Of a stretch of DNA of 64,000 nucleotides, positions 16,200 to 25,979 are shown one piece after another (the first letter of the stretch is position 1; every line of letters begins with the position of its first letter). The position numbers and the translations under genes are program-made. The notes under the pieces were generated by a model that was not told where the DNA came from, did no database searches, and was given only the letters and a program-made list of their open reading frames with translations. Origin of the DNA: CAUJIW01 sp963205175 (GTDB taxonomy: Bacteria; Pseudomonadota; Alphaproteobacteria; Sphingomonadales; Sphingomonadaceae); NCBI GenBank assembly GCA_041060555.1, contig JBEUDS010000019.1; one strand, given 5' to 3'.

Positions 16200-16562
16200 T
16201 CAGTGGTGACGGACGGCTGGCGTGCCATGACCGGCCGTCATGTCGGCCGCGATGACACGCAGGGCAAATGTTACGGCGGGCTCGCCCAGGATGAAGGCCA
16301 GCGCCAGGCCATTGTCTGCCTGTCGGGCGACAGTGGCGGTCATGGCGCCGGCGGTCGGGTGATGCAGGGTGAGCACGGTGCCGGCTGGCACCATGGTTGG
16401 CGTTTCCACGAAGGCGCCTGCCGCCGAGATGTCGCACAGGCGCGCGGCCAGATGGCCATCCGGCAGCTCAAGGGCGCAATGGCTCCAAATCCTGTATCGG
16501 GGTGTCTCCCGGCGTTCGGTCAAGACACCGCTCAATCCCTCCGCCATCCTGTTGTCTCTCAT
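16200..16562 (-). CDS. PilZ-domain c-di-GMP receptor
   Basis: 120 residues, essentially one PilZ domain. Both ligand motifs are present: RRETPR (RxxxR, about residues 18-22) and DISAAGAFVET (D/NxSxxG). PilZ proteins bind c-di-GMP and pass the signal to a partner. The only close neighbour is the downstream methyltransferase. The first ATG in frame (16562) is chosen; the ribosome site is weak. Confidence 0.85.
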   Translation of the reverse strand: MRDNRMAEGLSGVLTERRETPRYRIWSHCALELPDGHLAARLCDISAAGAFVETPTMVPAGTVLTLHHPTAGAMTATVARQADNGLALAFILGEPAVTFALRVIAADMTAGHGTPAVRHH

Positions 16563-16565
16563 CAA

Positions 16566-17021
16566 GAGCTTCAGCGTTCTACCCCATTAGGACGCGGATG
16601 ACCAAGAATTGGTTAACGCGGGAGTGCCTGCCGGGGCTGCCGCGTCCGGCTGTCAGGCGATCGGCCGGGGTGCCAGGGCGTCACTGAAGTCAGGGACTTG
16701 CACAAAGCTGAACGCTCGATTAACGCTAAGGCATCACGGGCAACGGGGGGCTCGTGAACGCGGCTTCGGTTGAGAGCGGGCTCAGCCCGGCATTCCCGAA
16801 GCCGCGTACTCCCGTTCCGGGGCCAACTCGTTGAAATCAACCTGAAAGCGTATTCTCGACTCGGGCGTGCCGGTGTCGGTCTCCTCGAGTCGTGGCAGCT
16901 GCGAGCCGCGTCGGGGATCGAATCGGTGGCGATACGGAATTCCGGCGAGCCCACGACTCCGGTTCGCATCCGGTATATTGCAACCTGCCGTGAGTCAGGG
17001 CCGCGCCGGCGCTTCAGGCGG
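16566..17021. other. 456-bp gap with RNA-like structure, no gene seen
   Basis: No frame has convincing coding character. The region contains TTAACG at 16613 and 16720. It has a strong branched hairpin at 16759-16806: an 11-bp outer stem CGCGGCTTCGG/CCGAAGCCGCG enclosing CGGGC-TCA-GCCCG. Paired CGACTCG and CGAGTCG lie around 16857-16898. It lies beyond the 3' end of the Sel1/SPOR gene and upstream of the PilZ gene. A small RNA or a long 3' UTR is possible. Confidence 0.4.
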
Positions 17022-18080
17022 TCAATTGCTCGTGACGCGAAGCGCGAAGCAGGCCAGCCCGGCCCGGCTGAGGATGGCGCACCGGGCGTTTGCCTCGGCG
17101 CGTCCGGCGAACGGTCCCACCTGCAGGCGCACGACGCTGCCGTCGGGCGCGGGCGCGTAGGTGGGGGCCAGGCCGCGCAGCGAGTCGCGGTGCCGGGCCT
17201 GCAGCTGTGCCCATCCCTGCGCCGCGCTGTCCCGCGAGCGGAACGCGCCCACCTGCAAGCGCCAGTCTCCGGCGGCCGCGGTTGCGCCGTCGGGGGTGGC
17301 CGATGCCGCCGTGCGCCCCGGCGGGGGGGCGGCGCGGGGTGATGGCGCGGCGACTGCCGCGGGAAGGGCAGGGGCATCGGTGCCGTAGGTGACAGCGACC
17401 GTGGGAGGCTTGTCGGCAGGCGTCGCCGCCGGCGAGGTGGGCTCGTCGCCGTAGCCAACCCTGACGCCGTGCGGCGGCGGCGGGGATGGCAGGGCCGGTT
17501 CTTCCGGCGCGGTGGCGACCACGATATGGCTGGCCCGACGCTTGTCGTCGGCCGAGACGTGGCGGCTCATTTCCGCCAGTGCTTCTTCGGCTTCCGGCAA
17601 CGACGCCTTCGCGGCGGCCTCGGTGTAGGCGTAGGCGCGCGGCCAGTCGCGCGCGACGGCCTCGCCGTTGAAATGGAGTACGCCCAGCATGTAGAGCGCG
17701 CGGGGCTCCCCCCTGGCGGCGGCGGCCTGCCACAGTTCGATCGCCCGCTTGCGGTTGGCCAGCGGCGGCTCGGCGAAATAATAGATCGAGCCCAGGTTGG
17801 CCTGGGCCGATACATGGCCCAGGGCGGCGGCGCGTTCATAATAGTCGACGGCGATCTTCAGATCGGGCGCCACGCCACGCCCCAGACGATAGGCCTGGCC
17901 AAGGTTGAACAGCGCGTTGGGTTCGTTCTGCGCCGCGTAGGGCAGCCACTCGGCGATGGCGCCACCATAGTCACCGGCCTGATATTTCTGCACCCCGGTC
18001 TGCACATCGGCATGAACAGCGACGGACAGGGTCATGAAACTCGCGGTCAAACCCAGTGCCAGCGCGGTAATGCGTTTCAT
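17022..18080 (-). CDS. exported Sel1-repeat protein with C-terminal SPOR domain
   Basis: 352 residues. A signal peptide (MKRITALALGLTASFMTLSV, cut near AVHA) leads to about four Sel1/TPR-like repeats (25-160), for example NLGQAYRLGRGVAPDLKIAV and YMLGVLHFNGEAVARDWPRA. Next comes a Pro/Ala-rich linker (170-270). A SPOR domain (about 275-350) begins WRLQVGAFRSRDSAAQGW and ends with two Cys nine residues apart. SPOR domains bind denuded glycan at division septa. It is divergent from a ParA operon whose last gene has a sister SPOR domain. ATG 18080 is preferred to GTG 18098. Confidence 0.85.
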   Translation of the reverse strand: MKRITALALGLTASFMTLSVAVHADVQTGVQKYQAGDYGGAIAEWLPYAAQNEPNALFNLGQAYRLGRGVAPDLKIAVDYYERAAALGHVSAQANLGSIYYFAEPPLANRKRAIELWQAAAARGEPRALYMLGVLHFNGEAVARDWPRAYAYTEAAAKASLPEAEEALAEMSRHVSADDKRRASHIVVATAPEEPALPSPPPPHGVRVGYGDEPTSPAATPADKPPTVAVTYGTDAPALPAAVAAPSPRAAPPPGRTAASATPDGATAAAGDWRLQVGAFRSRDSAAQGWAQLQARHRDSLRGLAPTYAPAPDGSVVRLQVGPFAGRAEANARCAILSRAGLACFALRVTSN

Positions 18081-18345
18081 CACGTTCAGTCCCAACACCT
18101 GCCGCGGCCCCGTCAGGCCGCCATGGTTAACGCGTAGAGCATTAAGGGGCGAATGTTTACGGCATTGTTAACCGCAAGGCGGGGGAGGGGAGGGCGGGTC
18201 CGGCGCCAGGCGGCGGTCGCTCCCGGCCGTGCCTGTCGCCGTCGCACTCGACTTGTTTCGTCGGCACAAGAAGTTGGTAACCCTATGTTAAAGCCCGCCG
18301 GGTGATGCTGACTGTGGTGCTCTGCAATCGAGAGGACAGCAGCTC
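18081..18345. promoter_or_regulatory. divergent control region with CtrA-like motifs
   Basis: This 265-bp gap separates the two SPOR-linked transcripts. TTAC-GGCATTG-TTAAC at 18157-18172 differs by one base from the CtrA full site TTAA-N7-TTAAC. GTAA-CCCTATG-TTAA at 18277-18291 is a second N7 arrangement, close to the ParA gene. A further TTAA pair (18127, 18142) has the wrong spacing of 11. Confidence 0.45.
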
Positions 18346-19062
18346 ATGCGCGTTTTGGCGTTTGCCTCACAAAAAGGTGGTTCGGGCAAGACCACGCTTA
18401 GCGGTCATATCGCCGTGCAGGCCGAACGGGCCGGCGCGGGTCCGGTCGTGCTCATTGATATCGATCCCCAGGGCTCGCTGTCCGATTGGTGGAACGAACG
18501 CGAGGCGGAGACGCCGGCCTTTGCCCACACGACGGTCAGCCGGCTGATGACGGATCTGGAGGATCTGCGCGCCAAGGGCTTCAAGCTCGCGGTCATCGAC
18601 ACGCCGCCGGCCATCACCGTCGCCATCCAGAGTGTTGTCGCTGTCGCCGACCTGGTGGTGGTGCCGACCCGGCCGAGCCCGCATGACCTGCGCGCCGCCG
18701 GTGCCACCGTCGATCTGGTGGAGCGGGCGGGCAAACCGCTGGTATTCGTGGTCAACGCCGCCACGCCGCGTGCCAAGATCACCTTCGAGGCCGCCATCGC
18801 CCTGTCGCAGCATGGCACCGTGGCGCCGGTGACGCTGCATCATCGCACCGATTTCGCGGCCTCGATGATCGACGGCCGCACCGTCATGGAAGTCGATCCC
18901 AACGGCAAGTCGGCGGGCGAGATCGAGACGCTGTGGACCTACTTGTCGGACCGGCTGGAAAAGAACTTCCGCCGCACCGTGTTCGCGCCGCGCGTGCCCC
19001 TGGCTGCCGCCGGCGGACAGCGTGCCGGCGGCTTCGGCCGCAAAGCCGCGTTCGGCGAATAA
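18346..19062 (+). CDS. ParA-type partition/positioning ATPase
   Basis: 238 residues. The deviant Walker A motif FASQKGGSGKTTLSGHIAVQ (7-26) carries the signature lysine of ParA/MinD ATPases. LIDIDPQGSLSDWW is A', and AVIDTPPA is Walker B. Such proteins form ATP dimers that pattern on DNA or membrane and carry cargo. It lacks the amphipathic tail of MinD and the MipZ signature. The C-terminus is an unusual basic, glycine-rich extension after residue 210. The downstream RHH protein, 12 bp away, is the natural partner. AGAGGA nine bases upstream supports the start. Confidence 0.88.
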   Translation: MRVLAFASQKGGSGKTTLSGHIAVQAERAGAGPVVLIDIDPQGSLSDWWNEREAETPAFAHTTVSRLMTDLEDLRAKGFKLAVIDTPPAITVAIQSVVAVADLVVVPTRPSPHDLRAAGATVDLVERAGKPLVFVVNAATPRAKITFEAAIALSQHGTVAPVTLHHRTDFAASMIDGRTVMEVDPNGKSAGEIETLWTYLSDRLEKNFRRTVFAPRVPLAAAGGQRAGGFGRKAAFGE

Positions 19063-19074
19063 CGGAGACGGCCC

Positions 19075-19668
19075 ATGTATGACTCCAAGCCCGCGGCTTC
19101 CCTGACGGCCGGCCTGCTGGCCCGCAAGGGTCACGCCCGCCCCGCCATCCGGCCGCAACAGGTGGCCGCCGATTATGACCTTGGCATGAGCACCCCGGCG
19201 CCGACGCCGAACCGTGCCCGCGCCCGGCTGGTGATCTCCGAACGCGAAACGCTGCCGATCCCGCCAGCCGACTCCTCCCCGGTCGCCGCTGTCCAGGCGG
19301 AGATCGCCGAGCGCCTGGCCGCCGCCGCCGCCGTCGACGAGGTGGCGCCGGTCGCCGTCACGGCGCCGGTTGTCGCCGACGAGCCGGTCGCCGAGCCCGA
19401 ACCGGTTGCCGTCGCGGTTGCCGCATCAGCCGCCGCCGCCCCCGAGGCCACACCCCGGCCGCGCGCGGAGCGTGGCAGCAAGCCTAAGTCGGCGTTCACG
19501 CTGCGGCTTGATGGCGAACGTCATCTCAAGCTGCGACTGCTGTCGGCGCACAAGCACAAGTCGTCGCAGGCACTGCTGATCGAGGCGCTGGATCATTATC
19601 TCGCCGCCAGCGCCGCGGATTTGCCGGCGGCCAATACCTGCGTGTGCCGCGCGATCGCGCAGGACTGA
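19075..19668 (+). CDS. RHH-domain partner of ParA, uncharacterised
   Basis: 197 residues. An N-terminal basic stretch (1-70) leads into a low-complexity Ala/Val/Pro/Glu linker (about 75-135). A compact C-terminal domain follows (SAFTLRLDGERHLKLRLLSA, then KHKSSQALLIEALDHYL). This matches the strand-helix-helix pattern of ribbon-helix-helix DNA-binding proteins such as ParG, Arc and CopG. The position directly after parA suggests a centromere-binding or ATPase-stimulating role. The strong site GGAGACGG precedes the ATG. I do not recognise a named family; function is inferred from fold pattern and context. Confidence 0.65.
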   Translation: MYDSKPAASLTAGLLARKGHARPAIRPQQVAADYDLGMSTPAPTPNRARARLVISERETLPIPPADSSPVAAVQAEIAERLAAAAAVDEVAPVAVTAPVVADEPVAEPEPVAVAVAASAAAAPEATPRPRAERGSKPKSAFTLRLDGERHLKLRLLSAHKHKSSQALLIEALDHYLAASAADLPAANTCVCRAIAQD

Positions 19669-19695
19669 GACCGCCTGGATTCAGGGAGATTGGGC

Positions 19696-21243
19696 ATGAT
19701 GTCGCCTATGCTGATTGGCCGCCCGACCCTGCTGGGTTCGCTGAGCCTGATCGCGGTGCTGGCCGCCTGCGGCAGCACCCGGACCGCCGCCACTTTCAAC
19801 AATGTCGCACCGGCGGCGGGGCGTGCCGCGCCGCCGTCCGCGTCCGCGCCCTCCTCGTCGGCGATGACCGGGCTGGTGGCTGGCGCGCTCAGCAATGGTG
19901 ACGCCGAGGCCGCGGTCCGGCTGGCCCAGCTCGGCGTGATGGCCGCACCGCAGGATGCGGCGGCGCTGGTGGCCCTGGGCCAGGCCTATGTCGCGGCCGG
20001 ACGGTTCATGGACGCGTTGACGCCGCTGGCGCAGGCTGGCGCCATTGATGCCGCCAACCCGCGCATCCAGGTCACATTGGCGCTGGCGCATCTGGGGTCC
20101 GGCGACGTTACCCGGGCGATGCCGTTGCTGGCCGGGCTGGAGCCCCTGGCGGCCAGTGATCCGGCCCTCGCTGCTGATGTCGGCCTGGCGCTGGCGCTGT
20201 CGGGTGAACACCGCCGGTCGCTGATGGTGCTGGAGGCCGCCGTGCGGGATCCGCGTGCCACCGTGCGGACACGCCAGAACCTTGCCTTGTCCTATGCGCT
20301 TGCCAATGACTGGGCGCGAGCCCGGGCGATGGCGGCGGTCGACCTCATCGGTCAGGACGTGTCCGGCAGACTGCAGCAATGGGCCGCGCTGGCCGCAGCC
20401 CGGCCCGGTGACCGGCTGGCGACGTTGATGGGTGTCGTGCCCGCTGGCGATTCGCCGATGCTGGCCGCTGCCGCGCCGCAGGCGCCGGCTTTGTTGACCG
20501 CTGCCGCGCCGCAGGCGCCGGCTTTGTTGACCGCTGCCGCGCCGCAGGCGCCGGCCCTGCTGGCCAAACCGGCCGAGATCGCCAGGTCCGCCGAGGTTGC
20601 ACAGGCGGCGGCGCCCGTGGCCGCCGTCGCCACCGCGGTCGCTGAGCCCGCCGAGGTGCCGGCGCCGGTCGTCGCCGTGGCGGTTGAACCGACGACCGTG
20701 GCAGTTGCCGCCGTTGCCGCTGAACCTGTGGCACCGGTCGCCGCCAAGCCGGCATTCGTGCCATCACCGCCGAAGTTGATCGCCCGCAACGACGCTGCGT
20801 CGGCGCCAGCCACCGTCAAGGTCAATCTGGTTGCTGCGACTCCGGCAGCCGTCGAACCCCGGCCGGCGCCGCCGCCGGTGGCGACGCCGCATCCGCCGGT
20901 ATCGATGAAGGTCGCGGTGTCCGGCCCGGTGACCGCCAAGGCGCCCGCCGGTGGCTGGACCGTCCAGCTGGCAGCTTATCGTCATGAGGCGAGCTTCACC
21001 TGGGGCTGGCGGAGCCTGCGCAATGCCCATCCGGCCACGCTGGCGACCTATGAGCCGACGCTGACCGCCGCTGGCGCCAGTGGCTTGCGTCGTCTGGTCG
21101 TGGGAGAGTTCAGCAGCCGCAAGCAGGCCTATCGCCTGTGCGCCGCGCTGCGCCAGGAGGGCGGTTCATGCTTCGTCCGGCATATGCCGGCGGAACCGGC
21201 GACCCAGATGGTGTCGCGCGCACCCGACGCCACGGCGCTCTGA
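19696..21243 (+). CDS. TPR lipoprotein with C-terminal SPOR domain
   Basis: 515 residues. A lipoprotein signal peptide ends in the lipobox LAAC (Cys about 25). A helical TPR-like domain (60-250: ALGQAYVAAGRFMDALTPLA, VTLALAHLGSGDVTRAMPLL) follows. Then comes a long Ala/Pro/Val linker that includes three copies of AAAPQAPALLT, and a SPOR domain (about 415-500, from GGWTVQLAAYRHEASFTWGW). Like its divergent neighbour, the SPOR domain ends with two Cys nine residues apart. It is probably anchored in the outer membrane and septum-directed. AGGGAG seven bases upstream sets ATG 19696. It is third in the ParA operon. Confidence 0.83.
   Translation: MMSPMLIGRPTLLGSLSLIAVLAACGSTRTAATFNNVAPAAGRAAPPSASAPSSSAMTGLVAGALSNGDAEAAVRLAQLGVMAAPQDAAALVALGQAYVAAGRFMDALTPLAQAGAIDAANPRIQVTLALAHLGSGDVTRAMPLLAGLEPLAASDPALAADVGLALALSGEHRRSLMVLEAAVRDPRATVRTRQNLALSYALANDWARARAMAAVDLIGQDVSGRLQQWAALAAARPGDRLATLMGVVPAGDSPMLAAAAPQAPALLTAAAPQAPALLTAAAPQAPALLAKPAEIARSAEVAQAAAPVAAVATAVAEPAEVPAPVVAVAVEPTTVAVAAVAAEPVAPVAAKPAFVPSPPKLIARNDAASAPATVKVNLVAATPAAVEPRPAPPPVATPHPPVSMKVAVSGPVTAKAPAGGWTVQLAAYRHEASFTWGWRSLRNAHPATLATYEPTLTAAGASGLRRLVVGEFSSRKQAYRLCAALRQEGGSCFVRHMPAEPATQMVSRAPDATAL
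20467..20565 (+). repeat. three tandem 33-bp repeats in the SPOR lipoprotein gene
   Basis: Units at 20467-20499, 20500-20532 and 20533-20565 encode AAAPQAPALLT. The first two are identical in DNA; the third differs near its end. This indicates recent in-frame expansion of the linker. Confidence 0.9.
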
Positions 21244-21267
21244 AGTTCGTCGGCCGCATGAGCCTAT

Positions 21268-21297
21268 AAAGCAGCCGCCGGTCCCGCCGGCGGCTGT
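21268..21297. terminator. bidirectional terminator between convergent genes
   Basis: CAGCCGCCGG and CCGGCGGCTG (21272-21281, 21287-21296) form a 10-bp stem with a five-base loop. On the minus strand CTTTATA follows, which suits pyrX termination; on the plus strand only TTGA follows. Confidence 0.6.
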
Positions 21298-21309
21298 TGA
21301 CGTCATAGC

Positions 21310-22542
21310 TCAATTCGTCAGGACATCCCGCCCGTCGCGCCAGACGCCGCGCACCCGCCCCTGCACCAGCAACCGGTCGAGCGGCGTGTTCTTGGCCGTT
21401 GACCTCAGTGTTTCGGCGTCGATCTGCCAGGGCGCGCCGGCATCGAACAGCAGCAAGTCGGCGGCCTGGCCGACGTCCAGTCGGCCACCATTGAGGCCGA
21501 ACAGAGCCGCCGGTTTGCTGGTGAGCTTGGTCATCAGCGTCGGCAGATCGAGGATGTCGTTGTGCACCAGGCTCAGGCTGGCGGCCAGCAGCGTCTCCAC
21601 ACCCACCATGCCGGCTTCCGCCTGGGCGAAGGGCAGGCGTTTGTCTTCCTGGGTGCGCGGATCGTGGCCGGAGGCGATGACGTCGATGGTGCCGTCGCGC
21701 AGGCCTTCGACCACCGCCAGCCGGTCGGCCTCGGTGCGCAAGGGCGGCGACAGGCGGGCGAAGGTGCGATAGTCGCCGATGGCGAAATCGTTGAGCAGGA
21801 AATGTGCTGGCGTCACGCCACAGGAGACCCGCACGCCACGGTGCTTGGCCCGCCGCACGGCGTCGATCGAGGCCGCGCAGGTCACCTGGGCGATGTGCAG
21901 CCGGGCGCCGGTTGCTTCCGCCAGCCGGACGTCGCGTTCCACCATCAGGCTTTCCGCCAGCGTCGAGGCCGCCGGCAGCCCGAGTCGCAGCGCGTAGTCG
22001 CTTTCCGTGGCGCAGGTGCCGTCGGTCAGCGTCTCGTCCTCGGCGTGGGCGACCACCAGCGCGTCGAAGCCGCTGGCATATTGCAGCAGCCGCAGCATGA
22101 CGCCGGTATCCATGATGCCGCGCCGGCCGGTGGCGACGGCGCAGGCGCCCGCCTCCAGCGCGAGGCCGATCTCGGCCAGTTTGCGGCCTTCCAGCGCCCG
22201 GGTGGCGGCGGCCAGCGGCCGGACCTTGACCACGTCCTGGCCCAGTCGGCGGACCCGCTCGATGGCGGCCGGGCCATCGAGCACCGGCGACTGGTCCGGC
22301 ATCAGGCAGACCTTGACGACACCGCCGGCGATGGCGGCGGCCGGTTCGACCTTGAACACGCGGGTGTCGATCAGCGCCGGGGCCAGCAGGCGGCCGTCGC
22401 AGTCGATGACGGTGGCGTCGGCGGGGGTGGCGATGGCGCCAACCTCGGCGATGCGGCCGCCTTCCACCAGCAGGCCGCCCAGGCCGTCGAGACCGGAGGC
22501 GGCATCGAGCAGATGCGCGTTGATGAAGGCGATGCGGCTCAT
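21310..22542 (-). CDS. pyrX: dihydroorotase-like protein, metal site lost (PyrX type)
   Basis: 410 residues with the amidohydrolase fold of dihydroorotase, but without its zinc chemistry. The metal motif that should read D-x-H-x-H is IDTRVFKVEP here, and the catalytic Asp region normally TDHAPH is SGHDPR. Such inactive homologues (pyrX/pyrC') are known to act as structural partners of aspartate carbamoyltransferase. The gene overlaps the end of pyrB by four bases (ATGA), so the two are translationally coupled. The true dihydroorotase must be elsewhere in the genome. Note that the active enzyme name is often wrongly given to this family. Confidence 0.85.
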   Translation of the reverse strand: MSRIAFINAHLLDAASGLDGLGGLLVEGGRIAEVGAIATPADATVIDCDGRLLAPALIDTRVFKVEPAAAIAGGVVKVCLMPDQSPVLDGPAAIERVRRLGQDVVKVRPLAAATRALEGRKLAEIGLALEAGACAVATGRRGIMDTGVMLRLLQYASGFDALVVAHAEDETLTDGTCATESDYALRLGLPAASTLAESLMVERDVRLAEATGARLHIAQVTCAASIDAVRRAKHRGVRVSCGVTPAHFLLNDFAIGDYRTFARLSPPLRTEADRLAVVEGLRDGTIDVIASGHDPRTQEDKRLPFAQAEAGMVGVETLLAASLSLVHNDILDLPTLMTKLTSKPAALFGLNGGRLDVGQAADLLLFDAGAPWQIDAETLRSTAKNTPLDRLLVQGRVRGVWRDGRDVLTN

Positions 22543-23567
22543 GCCCGGCCTCCCGTCGCACCGATGCTGCCGTCGGCCCAGCCGGCGATGCCGCGTCGTT
22601 TGCGGGTCAGCACGTCGAGGCAGGCCATGCGCACGGCGACGCCCATTTCCACCTGTTCGGCGATGGCCGAGCGCACCAGATCGTCGGCGACCGCCGTGTC
22701 GATCTCGACGCCCCGGTTCATCGGCCCCGGGTGCATCACCAGCGCGTCCGGCTTGGCACGCTTCAGCCGCTCCCCGGTGAGGCCGTAGAAGTGGAAGAAC
22801 TCACGGGTGGAGGGGATGTAGCCGCCCTGCATCCGTTCCTTCTGCAGGCGCAGCATCATCACCACGTCGGCGCTGTCGAGCCCCTTGTCCATGTCGGTGA
22901 ACACCTCGACGCCCAGCCGTTCGATGCCGGCGCCCAGCAGGGTCGGCGGCGCGACCACGCGCACCCGCGCCCCCAGTGCATTGAGCAGCTGGAAATTCGA
23001 GCGGGCGACCCGGCTGTGCAGGATGTCGCCGCAGATGGCGACGGTCAGCCCCTCGATGCGGCCCTTGCGGCGGCGGATGGTGAGCGCGTCCAGCAGGGCC
23101 TGGGTCGGGTGTTCGTGGCGGCCGTCGCCGGCGTTGATGACGGTGCAGTCCACTTTCTCGGCGATCAGTTGCACCGCGCCGGAGTCCTGGTGGCGGATGA
23201 CGATGATGTCCGGGTGCATGGCGGCCAGCGTCAGCGCCGTGTCCAGCAGTGTCTCGCCCTTCTTCAGCGACGAGGTGCCGGGCACCATGTTGACGCAATC
23301 GACGCCCAGCCGCTTGCCGGCGATCTCGAACGACAGCAGCGTGCGGGTGGAATTCTCGAAAAAGGCGTTGACCTGGGTCAGGCCCGCCAGCCGGTCGTGA
23401 CGCTTGTGGGTCGAGCGGTTCGACTCGATCCACTGTTCCGCCTCGTCGAGCAGATAGGCGATCTCCCACGGCTGCAGGCCGGTGATGCCCAGCAGGTTCG
23501 TATAGGGGAACGGATGCAGGCCCGGCGGCGTGCGATGGGAGGCAGGGGCGGGAGATGCGGATGTCAT
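22539..23567 (-). CDS. pyrB: aspartate carbamoyltransferase catalytic subunit
   Basis: 342 residues, the committed step of pyrimidine synthesis. The carbamoyl-phosphate site FFENSTRTLLSFEIAGKRLG is at about 71-90. HPTQALLDAL and MHPGPMNRGVEID complete the active site. An N-terminal extension of about 20 residues before FPYTNLLGI is mildly longer than E. coli PyrB. ATG 23567 is used; upstream is only a TTG. No obvious ribosome site. Coupled to pyrX. Confidence 0.96.
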   Translation of the reverse strand: MTSASPAPASHRTPPGLHPFPYTNLLGITGLQPWEIAYLLDEAEQWIESNRSTHKRHDRLAGLTQVNAFFENSTRTLLSFEIAGKRLGVDCVNMVPGTSSLKKGETLLDTALTLAAMHPDIIVIRHQDSGAVQLIAEKVDCTVINAGDGRHEHPTQALLDALTIRRRKGRIEGLTVAICGDILHSRVARSNFQLLNALGARVRVVAPPTLLGAGIERLGVEVFTDMDKGLDSADVVMMLRLQKERMQGGYIPSTREFFHFYGLTGERLKRAKPDALVMHPGPMNRGVEIDTAVADDLVRSAIAEQVEMGVAVRMACLDVLTRKRRGIAGWADGSIGATGGRA

Positions 23568-23713
23568 TAAGAGGCGGTCTATAATCCTGTCCCGGGGGCT
23601 CGGCAAGGGCGGCCCTCAAGCGCCCCGCCGGGACATGCGCGACCCCCAACCGAGCGTCTAGCCATGGCGGTCCGGGGACGCTAAAAGCGCCGCCAACGAA
23701 AGGTGCCCTTCCC

Positions 23714-25904
<2,191 letters not shown>

Positions 25905-25909
<5 letters not shown>

Positions 25910-25921
25910 CCTGCGGTCAGG
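25905..25921. terminator. hairpin overlapping the purL stop codon
   Basis: CCTGACC-TGC-GGTCAGG forms a 7-bp stem that includes the TGA stop. There is no U-run, so its role as terminator is uncertain. Confidence 0.25.
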
Positions 25922-25936
25922 GCGGACAGCCCCGGC

Positions 25937-25979
25937 TCAGTCGAAGCGCAGCGCTTCCATCGCTTCAGTCGAAGCGCAG
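25937..25979. repeat. 15-bp direct repeat at the end of the dioxygenase gene
   Basis: TCAGTCGAAGCGCAG occurs at 25937-25951 and again at 25965-25979, where it encodes the last residues and stop of the dioxygenase. The copy beyond the stop looks like a local duplication. Confidence 0.8.

Noticed and set aside
16940..17010. A GGTTCGCATCC segment resembling a tRNA T-arm
   Set aside because: The T-stem does not pair beyond four bases and no acceptor, D or anticodon arms can be built around it.
18127..18145. TTAA pair as a third CtrA site
   Set aside because: The spacing is 11 bases, not 7.
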